Positions 35,586 to 44,452 of a DNA stretch of 64,000 nt are shown here, piece by piece (the stretch's first letter is position 1; every line of letters starts with the position of its first letter). This stretch comes from CAZNSX01 sp964575845. Its GTDB lineage: Bacteria; UBA8248; CAZNSX01. A program made the position numbers and the translations under genes. The stretch is from assembly GCA_964575845.1 (NCBI GenBank), contig CAZNSX010000006.1:1-64000 (forward strand). The letters are read 5' to 3'. The notes beneath the pieces were generated by a model. The model was not told the DNA's origin. It did not search any database and saw only the letters and a program-made list of their open reading frames with translations.

Positions 35586-35668
35586 TCCCTATCCTTATGG
35601 CAGAGCGAGGGGGAGGGGAGGCGGCCATGAGGAACGTGGCCGCCTCCGAAATGCGCGGGTGCAAATCC

Positions 35669-35917
35669 TCAGGCCAACGTCAGCGCGTGGGGAGCACAGT
35701 ACTTGACGCAAAAAGGGGTTCCCTCATTACGGCAGAGGTCACACGAGGCGAGGAAGCGGTACTCGACCTCCCCGGTGGCATCATCTCTAAAAATTCTGAT
35801 GCTGGATTTGGATGGGTCAAATACCTTAACGTGGTGGTATGAACAGGCTATCTCGCAACTCCTGCAGCCGTTGCAAAGGCTGAGTTCCATCTGTATCTGA
35901 TAATCAGGTTTAGCCAC
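35669..35917 (-). CDS. Ferredoxin-like protein with two 4Fe-4S sites, AOR partner
   Basis: About 82 residues from a GTG start at 35917, chosen because GGGAGGTGGAAG precedes it; an ATG further upstream (35971) would add 18 unlikely residues. Cluster one: Cys15-x2-Cys18-x2-Cys21-x3-Cys25. Cluster two has an extended spacing CDLCRNEGTPFCVKYC (C-x2-C-x7-C-x3-C), typical of electron-transfer subunits of AOR and related enzymes. It follows the AOR gene by about 55 bases and probably is its redox partner. Confidence 0.82.
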   Translation of the reverse strand: MAKPDYQIQMELSLCNGCRSCEIACSYHHVKVFDPSKSSIRIFRDDATGEVEYRFLASCDLCRNEGTPFCVKYCAPHALTLA

Positions 35918-35972
35918 CTTCCACCTCCCTCGGAATGAAGGACCCTTCGGGGCCCCTCTCGGGGTTTCCATT

Positions 35973-37904
35973 TCAGGCCAGCCTGCCGGCCGCCTGGAGC
36001 TTCTCCCTCACACGTGAGAGCCCCAGTTCCTCCAGAGTCTCAGCCTTCTGCCACCCCGTGGCCCTATCCCATCCTTGATAGTCGTAGTATTCATCCAACA
36101 TCTCATCCCACTTCGCCGCATCCAGCACAACACCCGCAAAGGGGCCGCTCTTGATGGGCTCTTTGTAGAACCGCTCCGAGAGATAGTCGTCCCTGCGGCC
36201 GAAGCCCGTGTGAAGGGTGTTGAAGGCCTTCTCGATGTTGTGAATCCGACGCCCGGCCCTCATGAGCTCCTCGCCGCTGAGCGGGACACCGGTTGCCTTG
36301 GAGAAAAGGGCCGCATATTCATCGGGTCCGAGCAGTCCCACGTTCTCCCAGTAGCTGGTGAAATAGCACACGCCAAGCGAGTCGACGGCGCATTTGTAAA
36401 ACTCAAACCAGCCCGTCAGCTTGCCCTTACCCTCATATATCCTGAAATCGCCGGCCGTTGGCACGCCGAAGAGCTTCTCCCCGACCTCGGGTGATACTCG
36501 CTGGCCTTCCGTCGTGGTGGAGCCATTCAAGTGAGTCCCACCCCGGGTGCTGACCGCCACTCCCAGTCCCCAGGCCTTGAAGATTCGCATCCGGCTCTCG
36601 AGTGTTGGAAGGCCCTTCACCTGAGCGACATATTTCTCACTTCCCCGGCCGATGTAGCGGGAGGCGAGATGTGGGCCCTCCGCCAGGAGATCCCCAAAGC
36701 TCTCCCGCCGTGAGATCTTCTCAAGGAGCTTGATCACCGTAGCGCCATCCCCCCAGCGAAGGGACATTCCGTCGGCATCTTCCTCGGTGATGAGCCCATC
36801 CTCATAGCACTGGAAGGCCCACCCGATGGAGGCCGCCGCCTGGTCAAGGTTCATGCCCATCTGGTTGCAAAAAGCGCTGGCCATGAGGACCACCTCGGGG
36901 TCGGTCACGCCCAGATTTGGCCCGAATAGGTTGACCGAGTTTGCCTCTAGGCCCTCCGCTTTGAGGCCCCCATACGGGCCCGATGGGATGGAATAGTAAT
37001 GGCTGCAGTAGATGGGGCAGTTGAAACAGGCCATTCGCCTGACCTCGTATTTATCCCTGAAGACCGCCTCACTCAGCTTGAAGTTGACTTCCGGGTCCTG
37101 ATATTCGTCCTGATAGTAACGGACCACAACGGGCTTGGTACCATCGGTTCCACCGACACCATATTGTCCCTGAGTACCGCGGACCCTCAGCCCCTCTACG
37201 GATGGGTTGCTTTCGATTTTGGCCCAGGCCTGGTCCACGAGTTCCATGAAGCCCTGGGGGTCGGCCACGGCTATGGGCCGGGTTCCCCGGACGGCGAACG
37301 CCTTGAGGTTCTTCGACCCCATGACCGCCCCGCACCCGCCGTAGGCTGCCGCCCGGGCCCTATCCACAATGATGCAGGCGAATTTAACGAGGTTCTCGCC
37401 CGCAGGGCCGATGGCCGCCACTCGTACATCTCTATCTCCCAACTCTTCCTTGATGGCCGCATCGGTGTCCCAGATGGTCCTCCCCCATAAATGGCCAGCA
37501 TCTCTTATCTCGGCCTTGCCATCCAGGATGGCGAGGTAGACGGGCCTTTCGGCTTTTCCTTCAACCACCACAAGGTCGAAGCCCGCGAACTTAAGCTCTG
37601 GCCCGAAGTGCCCGCCCGCGAACGACGTCGCCATCCCTCCGGTTTGAACGTTCTTGTTCCCGACGATGAAGCTCGTGGAGCAGGGGGCCATAGTCCCCGT
37701 CAGTGGGCCCGCAGCAATTATGAGTTTGTTTTCCGGGTCAAGCGGCTGGGTCTTGGCCTCGACCTCGTTTAAGAGAATCGACTGGCAGATTCCCCTTCCA
37801 CCGAGAAATTCAAGGTATGGCTCGGTGGATTCTGTCGAAATCTTCCCCGTGGAGAGGTTAACCCTCAAATATTTGCCCGCCCATCCAAAGATATTTTTGC
37901 TCAT
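35973..37904 (-). CDS. Aldehyde:ferredoxin oxidoreductase family (W-pterin)
   Basis: The 643-residue protein has the AOR N-terminal fold (GWAGKYLRVNLSTGKI, GGRGICQSIL, AGPLTGTMAP) and cluster ligands Cys293-x2-Cys296-x3-Cys300 (ACFNCPIYC), with a later Cys in DSLGVCYF acting as the fourth ligand. These enzymes use a tungsten bis-pterin and one [4Fe-4S] to oxidise aldehydes to acids with ferredoxin, or the reverse. The dedicated ferredoxin gene follows. The aldehyde could come from the aminotransferase-type reactions nearby (inference). The membrane gene just upstream (37918) reads in the same direction, 13 bases away. Confidence 0.92.
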   Translation of the reverse strand: MSKNIFGWAGKYLRVNLSTGKISTESTEPYLEFLGGRGICQSILLNEVEAKTQPLDPENKLIIAAGPLTGTMAPCSTSFIVGNKNVQTGGMATSFAGGHFGPELKFAGFDLVVVEGKAERPVYLAILDGKAEIRDAGHLWGRTIWDTDAAIKEELGDRDVRVAAIGPAGENLVKFACIIVDRARAAAYGGCGAVMGSKNLKAFAVRGTRPIAVADPQGFMELVDQAWAKIESNPSVEGLRVRGTQGQYGVGGTDGTKPVVVRYYQDEYQDPEVNFKLSEAVFRDKYEVRRMACFNCPIYCSHYYSIPSGPYGGLKAEGLEANSVNLFGPNLGVTDPEVVLMASAFCNQMGMNLDQAAASIGWAFQCYEDGLITEEDADGMSLRWGDGATVIKLLEKISRRESFGDLLAEGPHLASRYIGRGSEKYVAQVKGLPTLESRMRIFKAWGLGVAVSTRGGTHLNGSTTTEGQRVSPEVGEKLFGVPTAGDFRIYEGKGKLTGWFEFYKCAVDSLGVCYFTSYWENVGLLGPDEYAALFSKATGVPLSGEELMRAGRRIHNIEKAFNTLHTGFGRRDDYLSERFYKEPIKSGPFAGVVLDAAKWDEMLDEYYDYQGWDRATGWQKAETLEELGLSRVREKLQAAGRLA

Positions 37905-37917
37905 CCGTTCGCCCCTC

Positions 37918-38664
37918 TCAAAATGATGAAGTCCTTTTTCTCACCGCGGAGGGAAGCTTACTCACGTTGCCTGTGCAGCCACCCTCCCGCTCGGTGGCGC
38001 AGATGGCCCCGGCTTCTGGAATCCGACCGCTCAGCCACAGGATACTCAAAAGCAAGATGCCCAGTCCGATGAGGCCGATGAGAGCGGAATTCTCCGCCAG
38101 CAAGAGAGCCACACCCCCGCTCAGACCGATGGAACTCAGAAAGATAGACACCGATGAGGCGCCGCAGCACGAACCCATGGTCACCGCCGAGCCCATGATA
38201 CCGCTCAGCGATGATCCCGCTACACCCGCCACACCCGCTACCCCTCCCCCTTTAGTTGGTGAGTGTCTGCGGTGTCTTATGAAACTGACGAGGAGGAGGA
38301 AATAAACGCTCAGCAGGACCGAGATTGGGATCAGATTCAGCACCGTAAGAACAGTGACCTGAAACAGCCAATTGATGATGACATACTCGCGCTGGACAAG
38401 GCCAAACTCGAAGATCGGCTGGTTTATGAGCATGAAGGCGAAGTCATGCCATGAAACGCTGGCCCTGAAGAGAAGGTAGAAGGTATCTTGGTACCCTCTC
38501 AGTACGCTGTGCGCGCGAAAATAATTGGGTAGCATGCCCCACTGGAGTACCATCACCATGCAGATGAAGGCGAAGTACCCCGCCAAAATCAACACGGCTA
38601 TCAAACCGATCTTCACCTTCCTGTGACCCATGAACCGCCGCAGGACCCTAACATTGCCTAACAC
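37918..38664 (-). CDS. Polytopic membrane protein with SCCG motif, C-terminal half MerT-like
   Basis: 248 residues with about five hydrophobic segments (17-42, 96-128, 152-165, 170-190, 192-212). A short VAGVAGVAG repeat (residues 142-150) precedes GSCCGASSVSIFLSSIGLSGGVALLL, where Cys166-Cys167 begin a helix pair reminiscent of the CC..P..L..LG.SG arrangement of MerT-type mercury transporters. Metal binding is an inference. Start uncertain: GTG at 38664 or ATG at 38631, neither with a strong ribosome site. It precedes AOR on the same strand and is unrelated in sequence to the ABC genes upstream. A second membrane protein with SCCG lies at 52136. Confidence 0.65.
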   Translation of the reverse strand: MLGNVRVLRRFMGHRKVKIGLIAVLILAGYFAFICMVMVLQWGMLPNYFRAHSVLRGYQDTFYLLFRASVSWHDFAFMLINQPIFEFGLVQREYVIINWLFQVTVLTVLNLIPISVLLSVYFLLLVSFIRHRRHSPTKGGGVAGVAGVAGSSLSGIMGSAVTMGSCCGASSVSIFLSSIGLSGGVALLLAENSALIGLIGLGILLLSILWLSGRIPEAGAICATEREGGCTGNVSKLPSAVRKRTSSF

Positions 38665-38788
38665 TTTATCTGCAAGCCTCGGGAAAGGTCATCGCATGAC
38701 CAAACAGAAAGAGGATTAATAGGTGGGGGCTAGCTAATAGCTTCTTCGCTTGACCTGTGGCATCGGGATAGGTTGGGCTCCCCGAGTC

Positions 38789-39493
38789 TCACCCTCCCAG
38801 GTATGCGCGCTTCACCAACGGCTCATCCATCAAGGCCTTCGCCTCCCCCTGGAGCACGAGCCTGCCCAGTTCCAAGACGCCGCCCTTCTCGGCCACGGTG
38901 AGAGCCTTATATGCGTTCTGTTCCGCCAGGAGGATGGTCACCCCCTGCTCGCGCAGCAACTCTATGACCCTGAAGATCTCGGTCACAATTATCGGCATCA
39001 GTCCCATGGAGGGCTCGTCCATGAGTAAAACTTTGGGCCGCGCCATGAGGCTGCGTCCGATGGCCAGCATCTGTCCTTCCCCGCCGCTCAAAGTCTTTCC
39101 GCGCTGGTTCTGACGCTCCTCGAGGCGGGGGAAAACCTCAAATACCCTTGTAAGGTCTTCGGCGATCCCGTCCCTGTCACTCCTGGGAAATGCCCCGACA
39201 AGAAGGTTCTCTTTCACCGTGAAATCGGGAAACAAGCCTCTGCCTTCGGGCACCATGCTCATACCCCGTCTGGCCCTTATGAAGGTGGACTCGTTGGAGA
39301 TATCCTCGCCCATAAAGCGAATTCTTCCCCCGGAGATCTTCTTGAGCCCGATGATGGCTCGCATCAAAGTCGTCTTCCCCGCACCGTTGGCGCCGATGAT
39401 GGTATAGACCTCACCTTCCTCCAGTTTCAGGGATACATCCCGGAGGGCCTGGATGCGTCCGTAGAAAACGTCTACCGCTTCTATTTCAAGCAT
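38789..39493 (-). CDS. livF: Branched-chain amino acid-type ABC transporter ATPase LivF
   Basis: 234 residues with Walker A GANGAGKTT (34-42), LSGGEGQMLAIGRSLM signature and MDEPSMGLMP Walker B, the LivF pattern. Couples ATP hydrolysis to uptake through LivH/LivM. It overlaps livG by 8 bases. Last gene of the Liv unit. Confidence 0.93.
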   Translation of the reverse strand: MLEIEAVDVFYGRIQALRDVSLKLEEGEVYTIIGANGAGKTTLMRAIIGLKKISGGRIRFMGEDISNESTFIRARRGMSMVPEGRGLFPDFTVKENLLVGAFPRSDRDGIAEDLTRVFEVFPRLEERQNQRGKTLSGGEGQMLAIGRSLMARPKVLLMDEPSMGLMPIIVTEIFRVIELLREQGVTILLAEQNAYKALTVAEKGGVLELGRLVLQGEAKALMDEPLVKRAYLGG

Positions 39494-40241
39494 GGGTCTC
39501 TCTCTTGCCCAGATAAGCTTCGATCACCGTCGGATTGGTGACGATCTCCTCGGGTGTCCCTTCGGCGATCTTCTCGCCATAGCTCAGAACGATGATACGG
39601 TCGCAAAGCCGCCGCGTTACCTCCACGTTGTGCTCGATAAGCATGATCGTCTTACCATCATCTCTGAACCGATGGACCAGCTCCACGATGGCCTCGATCT
39701 CTCTGTAGCTCAGACCGGCGAAGGTTTCATCCAGCAGGAGCAGCGTGGGATCCAGCGCCAGGGCCCTGGCGAGCTCCAGCCGCCGCTGCAGCCCAAGCGG
39801 CAGGTTTTTGGCCAGCTCCGTTTCGTATCGCTCCAGGCCTACCCGCCGGAGAAGCTCGCGCGCATCCCCGACCGGCGACTCATCGAGAAAGTATTTGAGG
39901 GAGAGGAAATAATCATTGTAAAACCGCGAACCGTAGGCCGCCAATACATTCTTGATGACGCTAAAATTGGGAAAGGGCCGGACGACCTGGAACGTACGGC
40001 CGATACCCGCCCGGCCGATCTGGTGGTCTTTCAGATTATGGATCGGTTTCCCATTAAAGAAGACTTCCCCGCTATCGGACCGCAGTATCCCAGATATCAG
40101 GTTGAACAGCGTGGTCTTGCCAGCGCCGTTGGGCCCGATGATGCCGAGGATCTCAGCCTCCTCCACACTGAAGCTGAGATGGCTCACCGCCACCAGGCCT
40201 CCGAAACTCTTGGTCAGATTATTGGCCTCTAAAATACCCAC
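39486..40241 (-). CDS. livG: Branched-chain amino acid-type ABC transporter ATPase LivG
   Basis: 251 residues with Walker A GPNGAGKTT (36-44), LGLQRRLELARAL signature (a degenerate LSGG as is normal for LivG) and LLLDETFAGLSYREIE. The C-terminal IAEGTPEEIVTNPTVIEAYLG is diagnostic of LivG. Starts at the stop of livM. Confidence 0.93.
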   Translation of the reverse strand: MGILEANNLTKSFGGLVAVSHLSFSVEEAEILGIIGPNGAGKTTLFNLISGILRSDSGEVFFNGKPIHNLKDHQIGRAGIGRTFQVVRPFPNFSVIKNVLAAYGSRFYNDYFLSLKYFLDESPVGDARELLRRVGLERYETELAKNLPLGLQRRLELARALALDPTLLLLDETFAGLSYREIEAIVELVHRFRDDGKTIMLIEHNVEVTRRLCDRIIVLSYGEKIAEGTPEEIVTNPTVIEAYLGKRETHA

Positions 40242-41176
40242 TATCGCTGTTGTTCCACAGGCGCAGCCACGACCTCGCCGCTGGGAAGATCCTTCCTAAA
40301 ACCCCTCAGCCGCCGCCAGATAATGCTGTTGTCGCCCAGCAGTCCATCCGGCATGACAAGCATCATGAAGACCAAGAGCCCGCCGTAGAGGAGGAATCGG
40401 TAGTCTGAGATGAAGCGGAACACCTCTGGCATGGCCGCCAGAAGCGAAGCGCCGACAACGGGACCGCGGATTGTACCTATGCCGCCGAAGACGACCATCA
40501 CCAGTATGAAGACAGAAGGAATGAAAGCGAAATCAAGAGGGCTTATGAAGGTGGTGAAGTGAGCGTACAGCGCCCCTCCCAGCCCGCCGTAGGCGCCGCC
40601 TATTATGAAAGCCAATATCTTGAACTTGACGGCATTGATGGTCATCACCCTGGCGGCCAACTCATCCTCTCTCAGGCTTTCCCAGGCAAGGCCGATCCAG
40701 GAGGAGACCAGTTTCTTGTTCACTATGATGGCGAGGATCAGGAATCCGAGCACCAGGAGGCAAATGGCCCTGTAGCCAAATTCATACCCCAGAAGGCTGG
40801 GGTAGGGGATCGGTCCAATGCCCTCAGGGCCCCCGAACCAGGGCAAATAAGTAAGGAGAGATTCAAATATGAACACCATCCCGATAGTAACGATTGCCAG
40901 AAAGTCTTCCCCGACCCTGAGGGCCGGCAGGCTCATGATGAGCCCGAAAAGGGCGCCCGTAAGGATCGCCAAGGGCAGAGCCGCCCAGAAGGAGAAGCCA
41001 GCGTAAACAGTGAGCATCGCGGTGGCGTAAGCCCCGCCTCCCACCACTACGGTGAAGCCGAGGTTGATCTGCCCCGCATAGCCCATGATGATGTTAAGGC
41101 CCAAAGCGTTGATGCTCGCGATGCATGCGAAGATCGGAATCGTGAGAAGATAAGGGTTTAGCAGAAACCCTAGCAT
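40241..41176 (-). CDS. livM: Branched-chain amino acid-type ABC permease LivM
   Basis: 311 residues, about eight to ten helices, with ALGLNIIMGYAGQINLG and VVFGGIGTIRGPVVGA, the LivM EAA-like blocks. Inner-membrane channel subunit with LivH; gap of 8 bases to livH. Confidence 0.93.
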   Translation of the reverse strand: MLGFLLNPYLLTIPIFACIASINALGLNIIMGYAGQINLGFTVVVGGGAYATAMLTVYAGFSFWAALPLAILTGALFGLIMSLPALRVGEDFLAIVTIGMVFIFESLLTYLPWFGGPEGIGPIPYPSLLGYEFGYRAICLLVLGFLILAIIVNKKLVSSWIGLAWESLREDELAARVMTINAVKFKILAFIIGGAYGGLGGALYAHFTTFISPLDFAFIPSVFILVMVVFGGIGTIRGPVVGASLLAAMPEVFRFISDYRFLLYGGLLVFMMLVMPDGLLGDNSIIWRRLRGFRKDLPSGEVVAAPVEQQR

Positions 41177-41184
41177 CGTCTCCC

Positions 41185-42042
41185 CTACTTCTTCCCGAGG
41201 AGACCCTGAGGCCTGAACAGGATGAGGATAATCATTAAAAGCATGGCCGTGGCCTCGCGTGACATGGGAAGATTTGTGTACGCGCTTATCAAGGCCTCGG
41301 AAATGCCAAGGAAAAGGCCCCCCAGGATGGTCCCCAACACGCTTCCGAACCCGCCGATAACGATCACGGCCAGGGCCTTATATGCCGGCACATCGCCCAT
41401 GAAGGGCAGGAGGATATTGTAATGTATTCCCACCAGCACGCCGGCCGAGCCGGCCAAAGCCGAGCCGATGAGGAAGACAACCCGGTTGGCCTTATTCACG
41501 TCGATTCCCATCACAGCCGAGATGTCGAGGTTTTGTGAGACCGCGCGGATGGACATCCCGGTCTTGGTCCTGAACATGATGACCCAGAGCAGAAGAAGGA
41601 CAACACAGGTAAACGCCAGGATGAAGATGGCGGGGCCTTCTAGATTCAGGTATGGGGTATGAATGCCCCTGCCCATGCTGACAGGATAAGACTCCGCCAG
41701 GGGAGTCACGATGATCCTCACTGAGTCTTCCATTGCGATCAAAAGCCCGATGCTGGCGATCAGGGGCACGATTCTCGACTGGCCTGTCATAGGACGGTAG
41801 ACGAACTTCTCGATTATGATGCCGACCAGGCCGCAGAAGGCCATGGCCGCGACCATAGAGAGGGGGAAATTCCCCGTTTGTTTGTACACGGTCATGCCGA
41901 AATATGCGCCAAACACGTATACCGCAGCATGAGCAATGTGGAGTACGCGCAATGCCCCATAGATCATGGTGAGCCCGATGGCAATCAGCGCGTACTCAGA
42001 GCCTATGACCAGGCCGTTCACGACCTCTTGGAATAAGAGCAT
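41185..42042 (-). CDS. livH: Branched-chain amino acid-type ABC permease LivH
   Basis: 285 residues, about eight helices, with GLVIGSEYALIAIGLTMIYGALRVLHIAHA, and VIVIGGFGSVLGTILGGLFLGI, the LivH signature. Follows the binding-protein gene across an intercistronic hairpin. Confidence 0.93.
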   Translation of the reverse strand: MLLFQEVVNGLVIGSEYALIAIGLTMIYGALRVLHIAHAAVYVFGAYFGMTVYKQTGNFPLSMVAAMAFCGLVGIIIEKFVYRPMTGQSRIVPLIASIGLLIAMEDSVRIIVTPLAESYPVSMGRGIHTPYLNLEGPAIFILAFTCVVLLLLWVIMFRTKTGMSIRAVSQNLDISAVMGIDVNKANRVVFLIGSALAGSAGVLVGIHYNILLPFMGDVPAYKALAVIVIGGFGSVLGTILGGLFLGISEALISAYTNLPMSREATAMLLMIILILFRPQGLLGKK

Positions 42043-42096
42043 TCCTTTGCCGACCTGACGCGAGAAGATATTATAATTAAAAGGGATGTGATTATG

Positions 42097-42130
42097 GCGG
42101 ATGTGAGCTGTGATGACAGCTCACATCCGC
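42097..42130 (-). terminator. Intercistronic hairpin between livK and livH
   Basis: A perfect 15-bp stem: GCGGATGTGAGCTGT (42097-42111), loop GATG, ACAGCTCACATCCGC (42116-42130). It sits 26 bases after the binding-protein stop. On the minus strand it is followed by an A/T-rich run without a clean T-tract. Probably a partial terminator or 3' stabiliser that keeps binding-protein mRNA more abundant than permease mRNA, as is usual for such operons. Confidence 0.7.
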
Positions 42131-42155
42131 TCATTATGGGACGCCCTGGCGTGAA

Positions 42156-43349
42156 CTAGTAATACTTGTACCAGGGCGCTGGGTCCAGAATCTCAGGGTC
42201 ACCTACCTCCCCGATGATTCGGTATATTGTGTTATCTGGGTCATACTCGGCCACAAACAACGGCCTGATCACTTCGTGGATGGGGCTGTACTTTGCCGGT
42301 AGGCCGGCCACACTGATGTGCTCCGTGATGGAGGCGAGCCCCTTGTAGATCCCCTCACGGGAGCCCCCGCCCCGTTGGGCGCCCTCCAAGAGGAGGAGCA
42401 AGGAATCATAGGTCAGTCCCGCCTCGTGGCCTATGATGTCGGTGTCATAGGCCTTCTTCCACTTCTCTATGAGCTCCAGCATCTGGGGTGTCCGGCCGCT
42501 CCTCGAAAATGGGACCAGGCCGATGTGCCCCCTACCAGCCTCTCCCACGCTCTTGAAGATCACTTGCTCGATAGCCACACACATGGAGAAGGACTTGGTC
42601 TTGGGGAAAATTCCCAGGTCTGCCCCCTGCCTCCTGAGGCCTGTTATCTGTATTCCGAAGCCGTTCAAGTAAATGGCCTCGGGGTTCAGGGCCTTGATAG
42701 CGGTCAGATAGGGTTTAAAATCCTGCTCGCGGAACTGGATGATCTTGTCATAGACGAGCTCCCCGCCCCACTTCTTGAGCCCCTCCTTGAAGCCCCGCAG
42801 GCCGCCAAGGGGAAACTCATTATCGACCGTGAGGACGGCCCAGCGCTTGAGGCCCATCACCCTGGAGCCCTCATAGGCAATGGCATAGCCCATCACATCG
42901 GCCAGGTTGGCCCACCGAAAAATGTACTTGGTGCCCTTGACGACCTTCACCGAACCGGCATATGCGGCGATCATGGGGACTTTCTCTCGGTCGAAGACCC
43001 TGGCCGCGGCAATGCAGGGGCCACTATAGGATGAGCAGATAGCGGCATCCACCTTATCGAGCCTGGAAAGGCGGTTCGCAATCGCCACGGCCTCTCTGTT
43101 GTCGAGGCGGTCGTCGTAGAGGTATAGCTCTATAGGTCTGCCGTTTATCCCTCCCTTCGCGTTCACCTCCTTTGCTAAGAGCTGGGCTGCCAGCTTTGAG
43201 TCGGTGCCCGCGTGGGCGACGGGACCGCTCATGGGCCCAAAGACCCCTATCTTGATGGGCTCAGCTGCACTAGCACTCCCATTCGCAACCAGCATCAGGG
43301 CGAGCGTCAGTGCGAAGATGATGAGACTCATTTTCTTTAGTGAACTCAT
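42156..43349 (-). CDS. livK: Branched-chain amino acid-type ABC substrate-binding protein (LivK/Periplasmic_binding type 6)
   Basis: 397 residues. Signal peptide 1-28 (LIIFALTLALMLVANGSASA) then AEPIKIGVFGPMSGPVAHAG, the start of a LivK-type binding domain. KEVNAKGGINGRPIELYLYDDRLDNREAVAIANRL is diagnostic. Substrate may be an amino acid, amide or aromatic acid; the family label does not settle it. GGGGGAGGAAGAGA precedes the ATG. First gene of the unit; a weak promoter (TTGTGC-17-TATTAA) could lie about 80 bases upstream. Confidence 0.92.
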   Translation of the reverse strand: MSSLKKMSLIIFALTLALMLVANGSASAAEPIKIGVFGPMSGPVAHAGTDSKLAAQLLAKEVNAKGGINGRPIELYLYDDRLDNREAVAIANRLSRLDKVDAAICSSYSGPCIAAARVFDREKVPMIAAYAGSVKVVKGTKYIFRWANLADVMGYAIAYEGSRVMGLKRWAVLTVDNEFPLGGLRGFKEGLKKWGGELVYDKIIQFREQDFKPYLTAIKALNPEAIYLNGFGIQITGLRRQGADLGIFPKTKSFSMCVAIEQVIFKSVGEAGRGHIGLVPFSRSGRTPQMLELIEKWKKAYDTDIIGHEAGLTYDSLLLLLEGAQRGGGSREGIYKGLASITEHISVAGLPAKYSPIHEVIRPLFVAEYDPDNTIYRIIGEVGDPEILDPAPWYKYY

Positions 43350-43897
43350 TCTCTTCCTCCCCCTCTATGCATGAGAAATGATTGGGGGGCTCCCCTTTCC
43401 GACTCTGAGCCCGCGCGATTTAATATGCCACGCTCGACTATAGCACAACTCATCCCTTAGCCGAAACCCCACTGACGATACTTCATCTATCACCTCCCGT
43501 AACTGGCGACCTGATTTTCGACCCTGGCGCCAAACCATTTGGCCTTCTCACTCTTAGTACTACCCCTGAGAGGAACCCGTCAACGAGAGGTATCACAGAT
43601 ATGGGATCGTGATATTTTGCCTCCGAGACCCTCAAAAATCACGAACGTTCTTACTCGATACACTGGCTAACGCCGGAAAAGAGAGGAAAAATCAGCTATA
43701 CTTTACCAGCACCCCAGCACTTGTCAAGTCGAAATCTCTTCTAATAAAGTTAAAAGGCACTTTCCCCAGAAGATCATGCTGACTCAAGCCAAATTGATTT
43801 CGAGCAATATAGGCCAATTTTTTCATGCCAAATCCAGTATCAGACCAAGACCTGGTGAGTTCTTGTTCCGCCGCCTTGATCCTCCAAAATCTCGGAG
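43350..43897. other. Gap between livK and RidA genes
   Basis: About 550 bases. A 69-codon minus frame begins with GTG overlapping the RidA stop (43692-43901), but nothing in it is recognisable, so I do not call it. The left part is the promoter and leader of livK. No clear hairpin was found. Confidence 0.4.
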
Positions 43898-44314
43898 TCA
43901 CTTCTCTTGGATGTAGGCGATAACCTGGATTTCTATCAGGGCTTCGGGCCCCGGAAGCAGACCCTTGACGTTCACCGTAGCCCGCGGCGGAGGAACCTTG
44001 AAGAAAGTCCTGAAGACCTTGTTATAAGAATAGAAGTCTTTGAGGTCCACCAGGTATATCGTCGCATAGACCACGTCATCCAGGGTCGCCCCCGCCCCTT
44101 GGAGGATAGCCTTTATATTGTTTAGCACCTGGGCTGTCTGGGCCTCGATGGGTGATTCGGGGAATTCCGGCCAGACGATTTTGCCCGTCTTGGGGTCATC
44201 GCCAAGCTGACCGGCTACGAACACGAAATTGCCGACCTTGAAGGCCTGCGAATAAGCCGCCATCGGCGGGGGCGCTCCAGCAGCCTTGACTACCTCTCGC
44301 ACGAGTTTTTCCAT
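43898..44314 (-). CDS. RidA-family (YjgF/YER057c) protein
   Basis: 138 residues with AYSQAFKVGNFVFVAGQLG and PPPRATVNV; Arg111 and Glu128 (ALIEIQVIAY) match the acidic/basic pair that deaminates 2-aminoacrylate and related imines in RidA. It is an acylphosphatase-like trimer with an active site between subunits. The N-terminus is slightly longer than RidA. It may clear reactive imines from an amine-oxidising or dehydratase step. AGGAGATGTC precedes the ATG at 44314. Confidence 0.88.
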   Translation of the reverse strand: MEKLVREVVKAAGAPPPMAAYSQAFKVGNFVFVAGQLGDDPKTGKIVWPEFPESPIEAQTAQVLNNIKAILQGAGATLDDVVYATIYLVDLKDFYSYNKVFRTFFKVPPPRATVNVKGLLPGPEALIEIQVIAYIQEK

Positions 44315-44452
44315 CAGACATCTCCTCTAGAAATGAATCGTACAGAAAAGATGATATTTCTATCTTTTTGTCTTGAATAGGGGATTCACCCCACGACCGG
44401 ATGAGTGGAACGACCGGGAAACTCCATCACAATCCAGTTGTTCCCTCCTGCT

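Noticed and set aside
43692..43901. 69-codon minus frame starting at the RidA stop
   Set aside because: The GTG overlap is suggestive, but no ribosome site or domain supports it; recorded as uncertain rather than called.
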